A DNA stretch of 9,554 nucleotides, from positions 1 to 9,554 of the forward strand of contig CAWUJG010000019.1 of assembly GCA_963922775.1 (NCBI GenBank), read 5' to 3'. This DNA comes from JAHDDH01 sp963922775 (GTDB taxonomy: Bacteria > Bacteroidota > Bacteroidia > Cytophagales > Amoebophilaceae). Of the stretch, positions 6,778-9,554 are shown piece after piece; the stretch's first letter is position 1, and each line of letters opens with the position of its first letter. Position numbers and translations under genes: made by a program. A model generated the notes under the pieces. It had not been told where the DNA came from and did no database searches. It saw only the letters and a list, made by a program, of their open reading frames with translations.

Positions 6778-9258
6778 GTGAAAAAAACCTTTTTTTTTCT
6801 AGTACTACTGGCTGCTTTACTATACATTTTTAAGATCAATCATATTAATATATACACAAAAAAAAAACAGCATATAAGTATTGAACAATGTATTTTACCA
6901 GATACCACAGCCATATACCACATAAAATCATCAAAAGATCTAATACTATTGCAAGCATTAGATCAAACGTGTTATAAAAATATTACCAATTATTGCAAGC
7001 CTCACTTTTTTTCAGGTATAAATTTTCCTATTACTATTTCACTACATATAGAAAAAAAACAGTATCACTATGTTATGTATGTAGATAACCAAAATGAAAA
7101 AAACATATATTGGAATACAAAGCAATACATAGTAGAAAAAAATATACAAACTGGAAATACTCACTATACAAAAATTATACATAAAACTACACAACAGCAT
7201 TTGATATATTGTTTTTACAAAGGGTATTATATTATAAGCTCTTCGGAAATACTTTTAAAAAAAGTATTAAACTATGTGCAAAAATCTGTACAACCTAAGA
7301 TTAACATACTTTCACCTCAGGCTACAAAAAATGCCTCATTACAAATTATCTTTAACTATATTTCTACCCTACCTTATACATCTTATCCCCAATATGCTTC
7401 TACCTTAGCAAGGCATAGCTATTTACAATTATTCAATATCATACCAAATATATCAGTATACAGTGGTTTTACCACTGCAGAAGAAAAACATTTTTTATAT
7501 ACCTTTCATAATCAAAAAGCACAACATTGCACACTATTTCCTTACATTATTCCCCAAACAGCTTTATGTATACATTATACCTTTAGTGATGCTATACAAT
7601 GGTGGCAATCCATAAAAAAAAATTCTCCAAAAGCATTACTTCCTGAAGGTATACTGCATGAACAGCAGCAAGAGATAGCTTGTATAACTTTTAACCAAAA
7701 CCAAAACATAATGCTTTGGAAGATTAAAAATAAAAATAAGCTGTTAAAAGCAATGCAAGAAACCCATTTTTTATGGCCAAAAGAAGTAAAAACAGATCTA
7801 AATCATACCATATACCCTTTACATACAAAAAAAAATATTTTATGGAAACCCAATAATCCTCATTTTATACCACAATATTGCATGTTTATTGATGATAAGC
7901 ATATTGTTTTTGCTATGAAGCAAGAGATATTAACACAATATTTACAATACTATTTAGTAGAAAAAATGAATACTACATTTCAAGCACAACAAAAATATCC
8001 ACCTTATATTTTGCCTAAAGCAAATATGAATATTTATGTATATCCAAAAGCATTTTCTACAAAAAATAGAAAAAATATATCTTCTTGTGAAGAAATTATT
8101 TTACAGTGGAATTTTTATGAACAAAAAAAATGGTATACAAATCTTGTGTTAAACACAGAGAAAAAAATACCAAAAAAAGAAACAATAAAAAAAATACAAA
8201 TACAAAAAAATACAAAATTAGTTAAAAAAAAACTATACCAAGGTAAAGATGATTTAGTTATTTTTCCCCAAATGCTTAAGAGTCATTATAATAAAAAGAT
8301 AGAATACTTTTTCATGCAAGACAAGAACTATGTACTGTATTTTTTAGATGAACAGGGTAATCTATTATGGAAAAAATCACTTTATGATGACATTATCAGC
8401 CCATTTTTTACTATAGATTTTCATAAAAATGGGAAAATACAATATCTTTTTGCCACAAAAAAAAAAGTTTACATTTTAGATTACTATGGAAATAGTATAA
8501 AAAATTATCCTCTTTTTTTACCTCAGAACGCACCTATTAGTGCTATAAATTTAATTGATTATGATAGCAACAAACAATATAGGATAGCCATTACAACCAA
8601 AAATAAAATTTATTTGTATAATCAACATCAAAAATTGTTGCAAGGATGGCATCCAAAAAAAAGTAAAAAAAAATATCAAATTCCCCTAAAGCATATTCGT
8701 CAATCAACAAAAGACTACCTACTTACTTTACAAGAAGATGGATGTTTACAAATTATGAATAGAAAAGGGCATACTTTACATACATATTATAATTCATTAA
8801 AAAGTACATTATGTTTTTGTAGAGAAAAAATTTTTTCTATTAATGCTCAAGGTATATTGACTCAGCTAAACATGCAAGCTCAAATTCAAAAGAAAATAAA
8901 ATTTTACAAGCCCGATGCATTATCTACCTTTACTTTAATGCAAGATGCATGTACACAACAAGTGTATATTTTAAGAAAGAGTCAAAAAAAAGTAGCCTGG
9001 CTTAATACTGAAGGAAAAGTAATAGTAGATATAGATATACACCATAAAAAAAATATTTATCAAGTTTATGATAAATATTTTATTGTGATAGACATAGCAA
9101 CAAAATCAGCAAAAATTTATGATAAAAAAGGCAAATGTTTAACAAAAAAAATTATAGATACAGATAAAAAAATGATAGTTAAAAAACTAAAACACAATAA
9201 ACTAGTATGTTATGTAGTAAATAATAATGTATTACAAAAGTATGTATTAGGTATATAA
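6778..9258 (+). CDS. Uncharacterised large membrane-anchored protein with predicted C-terminal beta-propeller
   Basis: The 826-residue product starts at a GTG, since no in-frame ATG precedes the hydrophobic N-terminus. MKKTFFFLVLLAALLYIF is a signal anchor with no lipobox cysteine or clear cleavage site, so the protein probably faces the periplasm while tethered to the inner membrane. Residues 30-460 are an undetermined globular region. Its opening (LPDTTAIYHIKSS) loosely recalls DUF3352-type proteins, which is only a guess. From about 490 the sequence shows seven repeated strand-turn units of the type YxLD..GN: YFLDEQGN (521-528), YILDYYGN (565-572), IYLYNQHQK, LQIMNRKGH, FSINAQG, AWLNTEGK and AKIYDKKGK. 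This is consistent with a seven-bladed PQQ/WD-like propeller. I recall similar 'LFAT...YILD..G' proteins in Bacteroidota, but none with known function. Basic residues and A-runs are abundant. It is probably co-transcribed with accC. Confidence 0.75.
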   Translation: MKKTFFFLVLLAALLYIFKINHINIYTKKKQHISIEQCILPDTTAIYHIKSSKDLILLQALDQTCYKNITNYCKPHFFSGINFPITISLHIEKKQYHYVMYVDNQNEKNIYWNTKQYIVEKNIQTGNTHYTKIIHKTTQQHLIYCFYKGYYIISSSEILLKKVLNYVQKSVQPKINILSPQATKNASLQIIFNYISTLPYTSYPQYASTLARHSYLQLFNIIPNISVYSGFTTAEEKHFLYTFHNQKAQHCTLFPYIIPQTALCIHYTFSDAIQWWQSIKKNSPKALLPEGILHEQQQEIACITFNQNQNIMLWKIKNKNKLLKAMQETHFLWPKEVKTDLNHTIYPLHTKKNILWKPNNPHFIPQYCMFIDDKHIVFAMKQEILTQYLQYYLVEKMNTTFQAQQKYPPYILPKANMNIYVYPKAFSTKNRKNISSCEEIILQWNFYEQKKWYTNLVLNTEKKIPKKETIKKIQIQKNTKLVKKKLYQGKDDLVIFPQMLKSHYNKKIEYFFMQDKNYVLYFLDEQGNLLWKKSLYDDIISPFFTIDFHKNGKIQYLFATKKKVYILDYYGNSIKNYPLFLPQNAPISAINLIDYDSNKQYRIAITTKNKIYLYNQHQKLLQGWHPKKSKKKYQIPLKHIRQSTKDYLLTLQEDGCLQIMNRKGHTLHTYYNSLKSTLCFCREKIFSINAQGILTQLNMQAQIQKKIKFYKPDALSTFTLMQDACTQQVYILRKSQKKVAWLNTEGKVIVDIDIHHKKNIYQVYDKYFIVIDIATKSAKIYDKKGKCLTKKIIDTDKKMIVKKLKHNKLVCYVVNNNVLQKYVLGI

Positions 9259-9268
9259 ACTTATATTA

Positions 9269-9554
9269 TTACTCTTCTATTATTTTAGAATTTTCTTTTT
9301 GAAGAGCCTCAAAAATTGATGAAGCGTTTAATTTAGTCCAACCTTGTTCTTCCAATATTCTTTTTATATGACTATGTTTAAGATGTTTATAACCTAGATT
9401 ATAGATTGTTGATAAACTAATACCTAATTTTTTGAAATCTTGAATTTTACCTATTTCACCCTCTATCTCGCCTCGCTTTTTGCCTATTAGTATACCCTTT
9501 TTCTCACCTATCAGTATACCCTTTTTCTCGCCTCGTTTCTCACCTATCAGTATA
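9269..9554 (-). CDS. C-terminal part of an Rpn-family (PD-(D/E)XK nuclease/Transposase_31-like) protein, start outside window
   Basis: Reading the minus strand, the frame is open from the window edge to TAA (9269-9271) and gives the last 94 residues. Residues 1-36 are four-residue repeats of the form G-x-x-x: GEKR GEKK GILI GEKK GILI GKKR GEIE. A helical tail follows (KLGISLSTIYNLGYKHLKHS), then RILEEQGW and SIFEALQKEN. Repeats of this kind before a short helical end are typical of Rpn recombination-promoting nucleases. The N-terminal nuclease domain would lie beyond the window edge. In published Rpn systems the variable C-terminal domain is also made separately as an antitoxin. No in-frame ATG or GTG occurs in the visible part, and the only NTG start type other than CTG is TTG at 9353-9355. 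It converges on the propeller gene with a 10-nt gap. Confidence 0.7.
   Translation of the reverse strand, partial: ILIGEKRGEKKGILIGEKKGILIGKKRGEIEGEIGKIQDFKKLGISLSTIYNLGYKHLKHSHIKRILEEQGWTKLNASSIFEALQKENSKIIEE
9294..9319 (-). repeat. Right arm of the 26-bp inverted repeat pair (with 24-49)
   Basis: This is an exact reverse complement of 24-49 and encodes the same SIFEALQK segment in the right-hand Rpn gene. The two arms lie about 9.2 kb apart and enclose the entire dnaX-to-propeller cluster. The similarity is part of a longer, diverged homology between the two Rpn tails. Confidence 0.85.
9483..9554 (-). repeat. 24-nt/12-nt tandem repeats encoding G-x-x-x units in the right Rpn gene
   Basis: Two adjacent 24-nt units (9483-9506 and 9507-9530) differ by only two bases. 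A 12-nt half unit (9531-9542) and the start of another unit running off the window edge follow. Similar degenerate 12-nt units continue to about 9450. Each 12 nt encodes one four-residue unit, so gain or loss of units keeps the frame. Near-identity of the units suggests recent slippage or unequal recombination. Confidence 0.85.

Noticed and set aside
9450..9554. Tandem repeats as a CRISPR array
   Set aside because: Units are 12/24 nt, lack unique spacers and are in-frame coding repeats of G-x-x-x.

Overview
The window is strongly A+T-rich by eye, with long A and T homopolymers inside genes. It carries a compact run of eight same-strand genes between two convergent tails of Rpn/Transposase_31-like genes. 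The EF-P sequence, the accB-accC pairing, the long NIF3 form next to a zinc-ribbon coiled-coil protein, and the lack of Shine-Dalgarno sequences all point to Bacteroidota. Small gaps, low GC and Rpn-type repeats suggest a reduced, host-associated lineage, perhaps like Amoebophilus/Cardinium. That placement is inference from sequence character alone.

Layout: 1-71 is the 3' tail of an Rpn-like gene (+). 72-364 is non-coding, with a possible decayed minus-strand reading frame and a candidate -10 box. 365-9258 holds dnaX, nuoA (NADH dehydrogenase subunit A), a NIF3-family metal protein, a C4 zinc-ribbon coiled-coil protein, efp, accB, accC, and a large membrane-anchored protein with a predicted C-terminal beta-propeller. 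Intergenic gaps are 3 to 33 nt, so one or a few polycistronic transcripts are likely. 9269-9554 is the C-terminal part of a second Rpn-like gene on the minus strand, converging on the propeller gene with a 10-nt gap.

The genes do not form one pathway. dnaX is the clamp-loader ATPase, efp helps ribosomes through polyproline, and accB/accC are two of the parts of acetyl-CoA carboxylase for fatty-acid synthesis. nuoA is a single complex I membrane subunit separated from any other nuo gene. The NIF3 and zinc-ribbon genes have poorly defined roles. This looks like a compacted housekeeping operon.

The most interesting signals are: (1) an A-AAA-AAG slippery heptamer in dnaX, in the correct phase, at the end of the clamp-loader core and followed two codons later by a -1 frame TGA, which would give a short gamma product; (2) four-residue G-x-x-x repeats in the right Rpn gene, the type of repeat reported in the variable C-terminal domains of Rpn toxin/intragenic-antitoxin genes; (3) inverted Rpn tails at both window ends; (4) an isolated NuoA in which the YECG loop reads YESG; and (5) the large uncharacterised propeller protein. 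I did not see a clearly new multi-gene system, CRISPR array, tRNA or rRNA.
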